A stretch of 64,000 bases of DNA from contig CM066984.1 in the NCBI GenBank assembly GCA_033977485.1, forward strand, positions 29,245,501 through 29,309,500, read 5' to 3'. Numbering within the stretch: position 1 is the first letter of the stretch; each line of letters starts with the position of its first letter. The notes under the pieces are model-generated. The model had not been told where the DNA came from. It saw only the letters and a list, made by a program, of their open reading frames with translations, and did no database searches. The stretch comes from Hydrangea macrophylla. Its lineage: Eukaryota > Streptophyta > Magnoliopsida > Cornales > Hydrangeaceae. Shown piece after piece: positions 21,458 through 32,727 of this stretch. Position numbers and translations under genes: made by a program.

Positions 21458-22912
21458 CTACCCCTCATCAGGAACATCAGACAAAATCTCTACCAATAAA
21501 TCTGGAGCCTCCATAACTCCACCCTCAACACCGGTAGTAGCGGTAGCCAGATCGCTCGTCGTGGCAACTATAGCAGCGACTGATGTGTCAACCACGATAT
21601 GAGCAGGTGGAAGTGATGTCTCCGAAACAGCGGGTGCAGCTGATGTCGATGGTGCCAAAGGATCAATCGGTAGATCGGTAGTAGAGGGATCAGTAGGTGC
21701 AGAGGAAGATGGGCCAGTAGTAGGTGGTAGAGGTGCTGATGGAGTGGAAGATGGGGGTATGATCGGGTCAAACCCTAGCTGGACCAACAGGGTGGTCAGC
21801 ATGGCGGATATATGATCCACCTTGCCCTCGAGTCTCATCCGGGCTGCCCTCTCCTCCAGAAGTAAATCGTGAATAGTCGGAGGAGGTGCGGATGAAGACT
21901 CTCCCTGGGCTGGAGCTTGAGATCTCTGTCTCAGCTCAAAACGTGCTACCTCCTGAACGGGATCGTCCTCCTCGTCCGAATCATGCTCCTCAGCCTCAGT
22001 GGGCGTCCCAGAAGCAGCTCCCTCGGTGTCCGTGCCTCCACGTCTCCTCTTCACCCTCATCGGCGCCTTACCCTTGGCTTTTCTCTTCTTCTAAGCATCA
22101 GAACGACGGGCCGCTGTCTCACCAAACTGACTAGAGGCCTGAATAATAGAATCTGTGGCCAATGGGACTAGGCCGGCCCGCTCAACAACCCTATGAATAG
22201 GCCAAGCGCCCTTCAGATGGCGCTTAGCGGCAATATACCGCGTGGGCTGAACGAAGAAGTCGATATATAAGCGAGACAAACAGATACGCTGTCCTATCCC
22301 AATGGAGTACAGAGCACGGGCGTGCCACGGCGCAAATTTCTCGTGGTAGGACGTCATCAGAATACAATTTACCAATGCCAGGTGGAGGAGGTGGTAATCC
22401 TCTGTCAGAAATTTATCCTCGATATTTGATACACCGTTCCAGAACTGGACGGCACCTCCTGTAAGCTCACGGATGATGGTGGTGGATGGGATATCTGGGG
22501 CTCCTGGTAATGAGGGATAGAAACAGTCAGGGACCTCAGGAACACCCAGAGCTGCAGAGACTGTGGCAGGACTGAAAATGATCTCGCGCCCGCGAAAGAA
22601 TGATCGGTATGTAAACGGGGCCGCGGGATCCTTGATCATGGAAGAGCATACTTCACGGACCCAATGGATATTGATCTTCTTGGTCTGGATCAGCATGTCG
22701 TACCACAATGGCATGGCTCAGATCCGTGCTAGGAACCATGGAGCGGCAAGCCATACGGACTCCAATGGTCGCTCGAGCATCACCTTGCGCGTCTGAAAAG
22801 AGCGGCTAAACCACACACGCTCTTCGGTACTCCGAAACCCATGATCGGGTATGGGGTCCAGTATAGTGAGATCCAGAGGTTTAGATTTGTGGTAGCCCAT
22901 GATAGGATTCAT
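21458..22912 (-). pseudogene. Athila env-position ORF (putative plant transposon protein), broken
   Basis: One frame from ATG 22912 to the stop at 21458, about 485 codons. Two stops interrupt it: a TGA near 22717 (B has TGC there) and a TAG near 22090 (B has CAG). The N-terminal half is a globular region with short motifs ALGVPEVPDCF, IIRELTGGAVQFWNG, LTEDYHLLHL and HLKGAWPIHRVV. Then comes a Lys/Arg-rich segment (KKRKAKGKAP, RVKRRRGG), an acidic stretch with SDEEDD, a possible coiled coil (LLLEERAARMRLEGKVDHI) and a Ser/Thr/Pro/Ala-rich tail. I believe the globular part belongs to the family called putative plant transposon protein. I see no signal peptide or membrane segment, so envelope function is unsupported; the basic patch suggests nuclear or nucleic-acid binding. 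A splice acceptor (TATTTTCAG/GG, exon start 22921) precedes the ATG. Confidence 0.8.
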
Positions 22913-22991
22913 CGCACAGCCCTGAAAATAGAAGATATACAAAATAAGAATCAAAACAAGAAAGAGAAGAAAGAAAATGAAACTGCTTGGG

Positions 22992-23112
22992 TTCGACCGA
23001 TCGAACAACGTTCGATCGATTGAGAAAGAATAGAGTTCGATCGCTCGAGACTCTGTCGATCGATTGAGAAAGAGCTGGTTTCGATCGATCGAAACCGTCT
23101 CGATCGATCGAG
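22992..23112. promoter_or_regulatory. Palindrome cluster in the leader intron (A)
   Basis: Six sites start at 22993, 23012, 23037, 23056, 23081 and 23100: spacing exactly 19, 25, 19, 25, 19. Confidence 0.88.
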
Positions 23113-23458
23113 CACAGCAAAAATGCGATGACTACTTTCGAGAACCGAAAGAGCCCATACACACACAAAACACTAAGAATACTAATTAAGAAATCAATGG
23201 GAGTAACCCCATTTACAAATGAAAAGACAAAAACTACAAGGGGGTAATCGTGGGGCCTCACCTCGAAAAACGCGAAAGGGGACGGTTGCCCGTAGTGCTT
23301 CTACGACCAGAGGAGTCCGGAGCTTCGTGAATTATGAGGTAACGACACGGGAGGTCAAAACTGGTGGGGTGCTTCTCTGTTCTCGAGCGATTGAGCGGGG
23401 TGAGATGGAAAATGAAATTTTATAAAACTTCAGAACGACGCCTCGTTTTAACACCAGT

Positions 23459-23569
23459 CTCGATCGATCGATAGATGTCGATCGATCGAAAGTTCAATCG
23501 ATTGAGGTCGCTTCAAGCGCTCGATTATCTGATAAGGTCGATCGATCGAGATGAGTTCGATCGATCGAA
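23459..23569. promoter_or_regulatory. Palindrome cluster upstream of the internal leader (A)
   Basis: Six sites start at 23460, 23478, 23494, 23513, 23538 and 23557 (spacing 18, 16, 19, 25, 19). It ends about 30 bp upstream of a minus-strand TATA-like motif. Confidence 0.83.
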
Positions 23570-23898
23570 CTCGCAAAACTTTTATAACCCTGAATTAAGA
23601 AATTTAGCACCCCCAACAAGCCAACATTATTCTAGACATACAGTGGAATGATAAAACAGTGCAGTACAGGACATGTAAGCCCAAAAACTCATCCTTATAT
23701 TAGAAATTGCAATTTATATAGAAATAAAACTTTAGAATAACATCCATATTGCAACATTATTACCCCCAATGGTGTGCAATACCTTATTGAACTAAAGAAA
23801 ACAAAAAATAAAACTAGAACTGAAAATATTGTTATCCAGGATTACACTTCAATTTCTAAAATACTAATGAAAAGACAAAGCACAATTGAAGTGGGACA

Positions 23899-24843
23899 CT
23901 AATCATCTAACAAGAAGATTTCTTCTTCCACCATTGCTTCATTCCCCGCTAGATCTTCGCATGTGGAGTCCAAACAGGATGATTCCCTTTCCCAGAATAG
24001 TCGGAAAGCCGCCAGGACATCATCGAGCAAGTCTGAAGTCTCTAAGGAATTTAAAGCCCATGCAAGAGGTGATCCCATTGGAGACACGGTTAACGGAGTG
24101 AAATTGTGCAACGGACTTTCCTCTTGCGGTGGAGTGTCGGGGGATCGTATGTATGGTCCAAAGCCATGAAAATGTTGATGTGGAAGGAATACCGGAATAC
24201 CATTGAGAATCATAGTGACAATCCTGGACAAGAAAAAGAAACCAAAAACAAACAAACCGAAATTAAGATAACAGAACACAAGAAACACAGATTAACACGA
24301 AAAGAAAAATAATGAACAGAAACAAAAAAATACAGAGACATGTGATAAAGTTTCAAACCTCACTATTGGCATAGTTTCCCAAAATGCACTAGCTGGTAAG
24401 GGGCATTGGAGCCTGAATAGCAGAAAGCTCAAGTGCACATAACGGTATGGGACCAACTCAGGAACAAGGAAGTCATCAACAAAAACAAAGACGACATTGT
24501 GGCGTTCTGGGACGACATCCTGGAGGTCATGATCTTCCCATGGCTCCCACATATCATCATTTTCCCATTGTGCCATGAGTGCATCATCCACCATTCTCCC
24601 CATGTACAGATCTTCTTCCTCATCCACATCCTCGTCATCCTGAAATCCCATATTTTCATATGGATTGATGTCAAGGAGGTCCGGTGGGTATGGAATGTAC
24701 CCTTGATCAGCATCAATGAGAGAATGAGCTTCAGGATCTTGATGAAGCAAAGGGCAGGGTGTGAGTTCACCCTCAGTCCAGGTGCCACAACGACATTCTG
24801 AATCTGCCCATGAACCGACAGAATGAACATCATCACCTCGCAT
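23899..24843 (-). CDS. Spliced acidic ORF between pol and env position (A)
   Basis: Exon 1 is 24843-24359 (485 nt, ATG to AG/GTTTGA). The intron is 24358-24224 (135 nt, ending TTGTCCAG). Exon 2 is 24223-23899. The frame continues across the junction and the same structure recurs in Athila B with an exon 1 of identical length. No premature stop is seen: about 269 codons. Exon 1 has a Cys-containing head (DSECRCGTWTEGELTPCP), an acidic middle with EDVDEEEDLYMGRMVDDALM, Trp-rich WENDDMWEPWEDHD, then VFVFVDDFLVPELVPYRYV. Exon 2 has ILNGIPVFLPHQ, LLDDVLAAFRLFWERE and an acidic C-terminus. I do not recognise the family. ATG 24843 lies 8 bp after an acceptor-like TTGCAG/GTGCATAG, suggesting a further upstream splice. 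Confidence 0.65.
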
Positions 24844-25001
24844 CTATGCACCTGCAACAGAGTGGTTTAAGGTATAATGGATTAGAACAAAATCACAAAT
24901 GCAAAAAGAATGAACAAAGACTTAAAAGAACAAAAGAGAGGAAACTAACATGCAGGGAAAGAAAAGAAATACAACAACAAAATGGAAATCCACTTCGGAA
25001 T

Positions 25002-28000
25002 TTAAGTGGGAGAATAGTTGGGCTCATCCAGCTGGATGTGCTCAACTTCAGTATGGAAGTTCTCCAAGAACGGTTTCAATCTTTGGCCATTGACCTTAAA
25101 ACAATCATCGTTCTTTGGATTGACGAGCTCAACCGCCCCGTGTGGAAAAATAGTTTTTACAATGAACGGGCCTGTCCAACGGGAGCGGAGCTTTCCTGGG
25201 AAAAGGTGGAGGCGAGAGTCATACAGCAAAACTTTCTGCCCCGGCTCAAATGATTTACGAAAAATCGTACGATCGTGGTGAGCCTTCAACTTTTCCTTAT
25301 GCAACCTTGCAGAGTCATACGCATCTCGTCGTATTTTCTCTAGTTCTGCAAGTTGGAGCTTACGTAACTAACCCCCCTCTTGAATATCAAAGTTCAATGA
25401 GCGTGTCGCCCAGTAAGCTTTATGTTCAATTTCAACAGAGAGGTGACAAGCTTTCCCGTAGACCAGTCTATATGGGGACATACCTAGATTCGTCTTGTAA
25501 GCAGTACGGTATGCCCACAAAGCGTCGGTCAGCTTGTATGCCCAGTCTTTTCGGTTAGAGCTAACCGTCTTCTCGAGAATATGCTTGATTTCTCGGTTAG
25601 CCAATTCTGCTTGCCCGTTTGACTATGGATGATAGGCAAGAGCGATTTTATGGTGGACTCCGTATTTCTTGAGAAATGACTCCAAGGGTCTATTGCAGAA
25701 ATGTTTGCCTTGGTCACTTAGTAAAGCTTTCGGAGTTCCAAAACGAGACAAGATATGCTCTCTGAGAAAGGACATGACCGTTCTGTGGTCATTTCGTCTC
25801 GTTGGTATCGCTTCTACCCATTTTGACACATACTCTACAGCAAGGAGTATGTATTCACAGTTATTAGACTTGGGAAATGGGCCCATAAAATCTATGCCCC
25901 AACAATCAAATATCTCAATTGTGATGATAGGGGTTAAAGGCATAGAATTCCTTTTAGAAATAGTTCCAAGCTTTTGACAGCGTTGGCATATCTTGCAAAA
26001 GGAATATGCATCTTTGAAAACTGTGGGTCAGTAAAAACCGCTTTGTAAAACTTTTTGTGCGGTCTTCTGTGACGCGAAGTGGCCACCGCATGCCTCAGAA
26101 TGACATGATGCTAGAATTACGGTTATATCCTCATTGGGGACGCAGCGCCTGATAACCTGATCAGCACAGTGCTTGAAAAGGTATGGGTCATCAAAGAAGA
26201 AATGACGCGCGAACGAGAGGAACCGTTTTCTGTCTTGGTTTGACCAATGAGTCGGTGTTTCACCCGTGACAAGGTAGTTCACAATATCAGCATACCAAGG
26301 TAGACTACTTACTGCCAGTAGCTGTTCATCTGGGAACTCATCCTTAATGGATTAGGATTCAGTATTGTCGACAAAAGTCAACCAGGACAAATGATCCGCA
26401 ACCACATTCTCTACTCCTTTCTTGTCTTTGATTGTTAGATCAAGCTCTTGGAGTAAGAGTATCCAGCGAATGAGCCGTTGTTTAGCGTCTTTCTTCGACA
26501 GCAGATACTTGAGGGCCGAATGATCTATAAAACAGACGATTGGTGACCCTATCAAATAAGACCTAAACTTATCCAAGGCGAATACTATAGCCAGCAGCTC
26601 CTTTTCAGTAGTTGTATAATTCATTTGAGCTTCATTCAAAGTTCGACTGGCATAGTATATCACATATGGCTTATTGTCCTTTCTCTGGCCTAGGACTGCG
26701 CCAATGGCGTAATCACTAGCATCGCACATTAATTCGAAAGGCAAACTCCAGTCGGGTGCCTGTATTATAGGTGCGGAGGTGAGGAGCTTTTTTAGATCCT
26801 CAAAGGACTTTTGGCAACTCTCTGACCACTCAAATGGTGCATCCTTGACAAGAAGTTGACAAAGAGGTCGAGAAATTGCACTGAAGTTCTGGATAAATCG
26901 ATGATAAAATCCCGCATGCCCCAAGAACGAACGGATATCTCTCACTGTACGGGGGACAGGTAGATTTGAGATTATGTCGATTTTAGCCTTATCCACTTGG
27001 ATTCCTTCATCGGATATTATATGGCCGAGAACTATTCCCTTGGTCACCATAAAGTGACACTTTTCCCAATTCAAAACTAGGTGTTTGTCCTCACACCGCA
27101 TTAAAACCTGCTCGACATTGCTGAGGCAATCTTCAAAGCTATGGCCAAACACTAAAAAATCATCCATGAAGACTTCAAGGATGTTTTCGACCATGTCACT
27201 AAATATGCTTAGCATGCACCGCTGAAAGGTAGCCGGTGCATTACATAAGCTAAACGGCATTCGACGGTAGGCAAATGTACCAAATGGACAAGTGAATGTA
27301 GTTTTCTCCTAATCTTCAGGAGCAATTTCAATTTGGTTGTATCCACTATATCCATCCAAAAAGCAGTAATACTTGTGACCTGCCACACGTTCTAGCATTT
27401 GATCCATGAATGGCAAAGGAAAATGGTCCTTTCGGGTCATAGTATTCAACTTCCTGTAGTCAATACAAATCCTCCATCCCGTAGGAACACGTGTTGGTAC
27501 TAATTCACCATCTTTGTTCGGGATGACCGTTATGCCTGCTTTCTTTGGAACCACTTGGGCTGGACTAACCCAAGGACTATTAGATATCGGATAAATCATC
27601 CCAACATCAAGTAGTTTAAGCACTTCCTTTTTAACCACTTCTTGCATGTTGGGATTCAGACGCCTTTGCATTTGCCTTGAGGGTTTAGCGTCTTCCTCCA
27701 GATATATCTTATGCGTGCATATGGATGGGCTTATGCCTTTGAGGTCAGCAATTGTCCATCCCATAGCATCCTTATGCTTGGTTAGCATTGTCACTAGCTT
27801 ACCTTCCTGTTCATGAGTTAAAGCAGATGAAATGATCACAGGGTAGGTTTTTCCAGTCCCTAGGAATGCGTATTTTAGCTCTTTGGGTAGCTCCTTTAAT
27901 TCTAACTCCGGAAACTGAAAACTAGAAGGCATTGCCAACTTTGTTTTAGGAGGCAACTGTTCATATGGCATGACCCACATGCATTCTGCTCTATCCTCCT

Positions 28001-29453
28001 CTATTGTATCCATCATAAGACACGTCTGGTTCAGATCAGCATCCAATGGAGTTGACTCTGCAGGCTGATAGATATCACCAAATTGAGTCATCACAACTTC
28101 CAAAGGATCCTTGTAGTCGACCAAATCAACTTCATCTTCAATGACCGTGTCTATATAATGAATTTCTTCCTCATCATCGTATTCTTCAGGTCGGGGATTA
28201 GAAAATATTTTTACATTCAATGTCATGTTCCCGAATACGATAGTCATGATACCACTTCTAACCTTGATCGTGGCATCAATAGTGTTGAGGAATGGACGTC
28301 CAAAGATAACCGGGATATGTGCACCAGGATTAGACACAGGTTCGGTGTCCAATATCACAAAATCAACCGAAAAGACAAAATAGTCTATTTGGACAAGGAC
28401 GTCCTCTAACACCCCTCTAGGGAATTTCACAGATCTGTCTGCCAATTGCAAAGCGACTCGGGTGGGTTTGAGTTCACCCAATCCTAGCTGTTTATAGACT
28501 GAATATGGCAGCAGGTTCACGCTTGCTCCTAAATCGAGGAGTGCGTTATCTATCCTTTGATTCCCAATTCTACATGAGACAGTAGGTGTACCGGGATCTT
28601 TGAGTTTTGGAGGCAACTCATTTTGAATAATCGCACTTGCTTGGCATGCGACATAAACATGTTTCTTCACGCTTTGCCTCCTATTGACCGTGCATAGATC
28701 TTTGAGATACTTCGCATAGGCCGGCACTTGCTTGATAGCATCTAGGAGTGGAAGATTAATTTTAACTTGTTTAAACAATTCCAGAAACTCCTGATTCTTT
28801 GTCTCATTCTTGGGTTTCTTCAACCGTTGAGGATAAGGTGCAGGAAAAGGGCATTTTGGTGGTTCATCCTTCACAGACTCCTTCCCAGGCCTTGGCTCAA
28901 CTTCTTCTTCTACTCTAGGAGCTTCAATGTTTGCCTTTATTGGTTCATCATTAGTAGACGGCCCCTCCTCTCGAGTAGATGGTTGCTCAAGCTCATTGTC
29001 CACCACTTCCTCGTCTTTGTACACTTTGGGTGTAGAAAGAGGCATGCTTTTATCTATGATTCTCCCACTTCTCAATGTAGTCACAGCTTTAGCATATTCT
29101 TGATTGTTAGGACCATTGTTATATCCTTTGGGGTTCGGAAGTGGTTGGGCAGGGAATGTTCCTCCTGAACCCTCTTGCCGTGTATCTATCCTGTCTAACG
29201 TGGCAGACATTCTACTCATCATCTGTATGAGTTGCTGCGTTAGATTGGCATTAGCAAGTGGCTCTTCTTCTTGTACCTTCTTGTGCGGTGGCACATAGGT
29301 ATTGGTTTGTGGTGCATTGGAGGGTTGAGATTGGTTGTAGTTATTGGTTCTGTTTTGATTGTATTGATGGGACGGTCTATTGTTTTGCCATTGATATTGA
29401 TTGTTGTTGTAGGGCTGCTGTTGATATTGATTTTGGGTCCCAGCATTATTTCT
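25002..29453 (-). pseudogene. Athila A pol: protease, RT, RNase H, integrase; five premature stops
   Basis: Continues the gag frame. Protease active site D-L-G-A-S at about 28535-28521. RT runs from about 27610, with DYRKLNT and [10 protein letters not shown], then the catalytic F-M-D-D (about 27170). RNase H has [39 protein letters not shown] and VVADHLS, so its D-E-D-D set is present. Integrase has the H-H/C-C zinc region (HSEACGGHFAS, then FCKICQRC) and D, D, E in [19 protein letters not shown] and the [14 protein letters not shown] block. Premature stops: TAG 27309 (CAG in B), TAA 26349 (CAA), TGA near 26025 (TGG), TAG near 25622 (CAG), TAG near 25367 (CAG). All are single C-to-T or G-to-A steps. 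The true end is the stop just below 25005. Confidence 0.93.
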
Positions 29454-30563
29454 CTAATCAAAACCGGGGTGATTCCATCTATTGTTACTTTGAAAGTTAT
29501 TGTTGGAATTCCCCGCCCCTCGAAAACCTTGCATGGCATTCATGTCCATAGGGGCTTGTTCTTGAAAATGCGGTAAATTGGGACAATATTGAGTTGTATG
29601 TCCCAACATATTGCATGTGCCGCATGGTTCCTCAGGCATGACTTGCCTAGAGCTCTCTCCTTTCATGCTTAACTCCTCTACTTTCTTTACCAGTTCTGAA
29701 TATTTTGTCATGAGGTGATCTTCACTGGTTAGTTGGTATAGGCTTTTCTCCTCTACACAGGATATCTGTGAGCGTGAGACATTGTCAGAATTTGACCATT
29801 CGTGAGCGTATTCAGCTAACCATTCAAAATGGGCTTCAGCCTCTTCAGTGTTTTTACGCAGAAATGGTCCAGAGCTCATTGTTTCTACCAACTTCTTCGT
29901 TTCACCATTCAATCCTTGATAAAAGAAGCTGATAGTTCGCCATTTCTCAAACCCATGGTGTGGACATGAGAGAAGCAAATCTTTGAAACGCTCCCACGCT
30001 TGTGTGAAGGTTTCATTGCTCTTTTGTTTATAGGAATTGATTTGACACAGAAGATCTGTGGTCATGCGAGTAGGATAGAATTTCTTTAGAAACGCGGTGC
30101 TCATCGCATGCCAGGTGAAAATTGAATTAGGTTTGAGGGAGTGGAGACACGCCTTCGCTTTATCTTTCAAAGTGAAGGGGAATAACATTAGATGCGTCAC
30201 CTCCCTAGGACAATTCTGCGAGAATGTTTTGCAAACATCCTCGAAATCAGTGACATGTAAGTATGCCTTCTCACTTTCCATCCCATGAAAGGTGGAAAGC
30301 AATTGGATCATCCCATTGTGAAACTGAAATTCGCCATTATGTGGTGGGATTTGAATGCAAGAGGGCGTAGGTGCGTGTTCTGGTTGCATGAGATCGCAAA
30401 GAGGACGTAGTGCCTCATCAATTGGTACCACAACATTGTCACCATTTTCACTCTGACGATCATCCATTGATTCAGTTGGAGTGGCTATCGGATTAACGGA
30501 ACTATCAGAGTCAGATCGGTAGAAAGGATTTCCAAAAATTCCTTCAATAGAATTATTGGACAT
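29454..30563 (-). pseudogene. Athila A gag
   Basis: Structural protein of the particle, starting at ATG 30563, 115 nt downstream of the PBS. The capsid core runs over residues about 80-250 (TFHGMESEKAYLHVTDFEDV, LMLFPFTLKDKAKACLHSLK, TFTQAWERFKDLLLSCPHHG). A single CCHC knuckle, CGTCNMLGHTTQYC, is at residues 314-327. The open stretch ends at a TAG (29456-29454) that replaces the TGG Trp codon present in Athila B. The frame then continues unshifted into pol, so gag and pol are one long reading frame in this family. Confidence 0.92.
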
Positions 30564-30677
30564 GAACTAGGAGAGTCCCTAAGGTGAGTGTTTACCAAAA
30601 GAACTGAAAAGAAAAGAAAATAAAAACAGAAAGAGATGAGGAGAGACTGAGGTAATCCAAGGAATTGATCGTCGCCT

Positions 30678-30695
30678 TCCCCGGCAACGGCGCCA
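30678..30695 (-). other. Primer-binding site of Athila A
   Basis: TGGCGCCGTTGCCGGGGA on the minus strand, 6 bp inside the 5' LTR, is the classic Athila PBS. Athila B has TGGCACCG at the start, one G-to-A change. Confidence 0.92.
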
Positions 30696-31348
30696 AAAAC
30701 TTGACACGACGAAAATGTTGTGCGCTCTTGTGCAACACCCAAGTGTAGGTGGACGTGCAAGTAGTAACTGGTAAGACCAGGTCGATCCCATAGGGAAGGA
30801 TGAGAGATAAATTACTTAGATTAAACTCTAAAAGAAAAGAAAATTCAATATTTCAAGAGAGGCGTAGAACACAAAGTTCTACAACTAACAACTACTAAAC
30901 TAGATTAACTAAACTAATGATGCAATATTTATCTAAAGCAATATTTGAAAATGGTTTTTCTTAATAAAAGAAAGTGTTGGGATCACGCGAATCCTCCATG
31001 ACTCAACCATCTACCATACAAATGCAGTTAAGCTCAATGGAGGGCAACTTCTACAATATCCCGCACTTCTCTAAAGATATAGAATCAATAGTCCTTTCAT
31101 GACCGGGACTATATCATCACAATTAAGTTTGAAATACACAAAGGTGGTTTAATCCAATAGTTAAGACTCTCACCTACAATGGTGTTAGCATTGAGGGTGG
31201 TTTGCAAAATATATTGAAAGAAAATGCCTTAAGGCTTAATGTTTAAAGATTATTTTGATAAACTGAGCATATGGGGACAGTTTGATAACGAATCAGTAAA
31301 GCAGAAAGTCTTGGGATACTGTATTAGATGTCCTCAAGAATCAGAGAC

Positions 31349-31468
31349 CTCGATCGATCGACGCGCATTCGATCGATCGAACTCCGTCATCTCTCGATCG
31401 ATCGAATAACTTCGATTGCTCGACTTTGTCTCTGGTCCGATCGATCGAACTACATTCGATCGATCGAA
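31349..31468. promoter_or_regulatory. Palindrome cluster downstream of TATA, 5' LTR of Athila A
   Basis: Same six sites and spacing as 18257-18376; the fourth site has CGATTG instead of CGATCG. Confidence 0.83.
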
Positions 31469-31966
31469 CACAGAGAAAAATATAGTGCATGGCAGAGGGC
31501 TGAAATCACGATTTTATCACGATTTCCCAACCCCGAACTACTCAGACATGGTCTGGGAAGTATCAGATTTATTTTTAACGTGAGAGTTCAATAAAGACAT
31601 GTTTGGTTGCAATTTTTTCATTAAAACTATAAAACTAATGGTTTTTGGTCTATCTAGCATGCAATACTCAAAGATTGGAAACTAAACTGTGATTAACTCA
31701 ATGCAAAATATCAACAGAACAATAATAAAGAACCTGAACGAAGAAAACTTGTATAAACTACGAAACAATCCAAGCTAACAATGTTGAATCTTGAGAAAAC
31801 CTCCAAGAAAACAATAAAACTCTCTCTTCTTTCTTATGAAAACTGATAAAAAACAATTGGGGCCTCCTCTGGGACGTCCAGAAAATGAATATATATAGCT
31901 ATGACCTAATACTAGGGTTAAATCCCGTTTCTGCTGCGTGCGCGTAAAAATCTGATAAAATGCATG

Positions 31967-32077
31967 TTCGATCGATCGAACAACCCTCGATCGATCTAAC
32001 TTCCAGAAACTTAGATCGCTTGAACTCCATTCGATCGATCGAAACGTCGATCGCTCGAAAACCCTCGATCGCTCGAA
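31967..32077. promoter_or_regulatory. Palindrome cluster upstream of TATA, 5' LTR of Athila A
   Basis: Same six sites and spacing as 18875-18985, about 70 bp upstream of the minus-strand TATA box. Confidence 0.83.
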
Positions 32078-32330
32078 CCTTGTATTTCAGCATTGAGTTG
32101 TCTTCATCAGGGCCAAACACTTCCTTTTATCAACATTCTTCAATCTTGTACACAGCAGCAGTGATCTGCACAAATAATCACTAAAACAATACCACTTATC
32201 ATAGTTTAATCAATTTGTGCAAAAACTGGTATTGTAATTCAAACTGCAAATAAACAGGGGAATTGTAGACTTTTCTAATGTATTTTTCTCTTTTAGCGCG
32301 GTTATATTCTACAAATACACCCGCTTGTCA

Positions 32331-32335
32331 GCCAG
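32331..32335 (+). repeat. Target-site duplication GCCAG, right
   Basis: Exact match to 17605-17609. Confidence 0.9.
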
Positions 32336-32727
32336 GTACTGGAACCATAGTTTTAGGCAAAAGTCATATCTTTCTTAAGGAAATATAAGGATTATTTTGC
32401 TTAGGATTACGATGAAATGCTAGGCCTGTCCAAAAAGTTGGTAGAATACCGATTGCCAATCAAATCTGGTTTCAGACCATTCAAATAGCTGCCTATGCGT
32501 ATATCACCAGAGGTTACTTTAAAATTCAAGGAGGAGATAGAGAGGCTCTTGGGGGCTGGTTTCATTCGGACCTCTAGGTATGTGGATTGGGCCTCTAACG
32601 TTGTTCTAGTAGTGATGAAGAATGGGAAACTCTGGGTCTGCATTGATTTTAGGAATCTTAACCTGGCTACTCCCAAAGATGAGTACCCTTTGCCAATGGC
32701 CGATCAATTAATAGATTCGACTACCAA
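32336..32727 (+). pseudogene. Tat-lineage reverse transcriptase, N-terminal part
   Basis: Resumes the Tat pol after the Athila insertion. Blocks: YRLPIKSGFRPFK (about 32448-32487), RISPEVTLKFKEEIERLLGA (32495-32555), GFIRTSRYVDWASNVVLVV and VCIDFRNLNLATPKDEYPLP (about 32636-32697), MADQLIDSTT to 32725. The chain is cut at ACCAA and continues at 37057. Stops near 32385 and 32488. Confidence 0.85.
32723..32727 (+). repeat. Target-site duplication ACCAA, left
   Basis: Repeated exactly at 37057-37061, on either side of the solo LTR. Confidence 0.88.

Larger units (their letters stand above)
22913..23600 (-). promoter_or_regulatory. Internal leader, intron and likely promoter of the env-position ORF (A)
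   Basis: On the minus strand: palindrome cluster (23569-23459), TATA-like TTTATAAAA (23427-23418), a leader of about 150 bp ending at donor GAG/GTGAGG (GT at 23261), an intron of 340 nt holding a second palindrome cluster (23112-22992), acceptor AG at 22923-22922, then ATG. Athila B has the same order with a 335-nt intron (59108-59442). The splice sites are inferred from conserved motifs. Confidence 0.6.
17610..32330 (-). mobile_element. Athila-lineage element A, complete, 14.7 kb
   Basis: Reading on the minus strand: LTR (32330-30702), PBS (30695-30678), gag-pol in one frame (30563-25002), a spliced acidic ORF (24843-23899), a leader exon with intron, an env-position ORF (22912-21458), a long 3' non-coding region, PPT (19252-19239) and LTR (19238-17610). 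Both LTRs are 1629 bp, and I count about 19 differences by eye, mostly transitions (about 1.1%). GCCAG is duplicated on both sides. Gag-pol carries six premature stops, so the copy is defective but young. Confidence 0.95.
30702..32330 (-). repeat. 5' LTR of Athila A
   Basis: 1629 bp, same termini as its partner at 17610-19238. The minus-strand TATA box CTATATATATTC (about 31889-31900) sits between palindrome clusters at 31967-32077 (upstream) and 31349-31468 (downstream). It drives the full-length RNA. Confidence 0.93.

Noticed and set aside
21458..22912. True retroviral-type envelope gene
   Set aside because: The position is that of env, but no signal peptide, transmembrane helix or cleavage site is visible, and the protein has a basic patch and coiled coil instead.
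28083..29576. Open frames on the + strand opposite Athila A gag-pol (and minus-strand ones opposite B)
   Set aside because: Antisense shadows of the conserved gag-pol; the antisense frames recur in A and B only because the sense protein is conserved.
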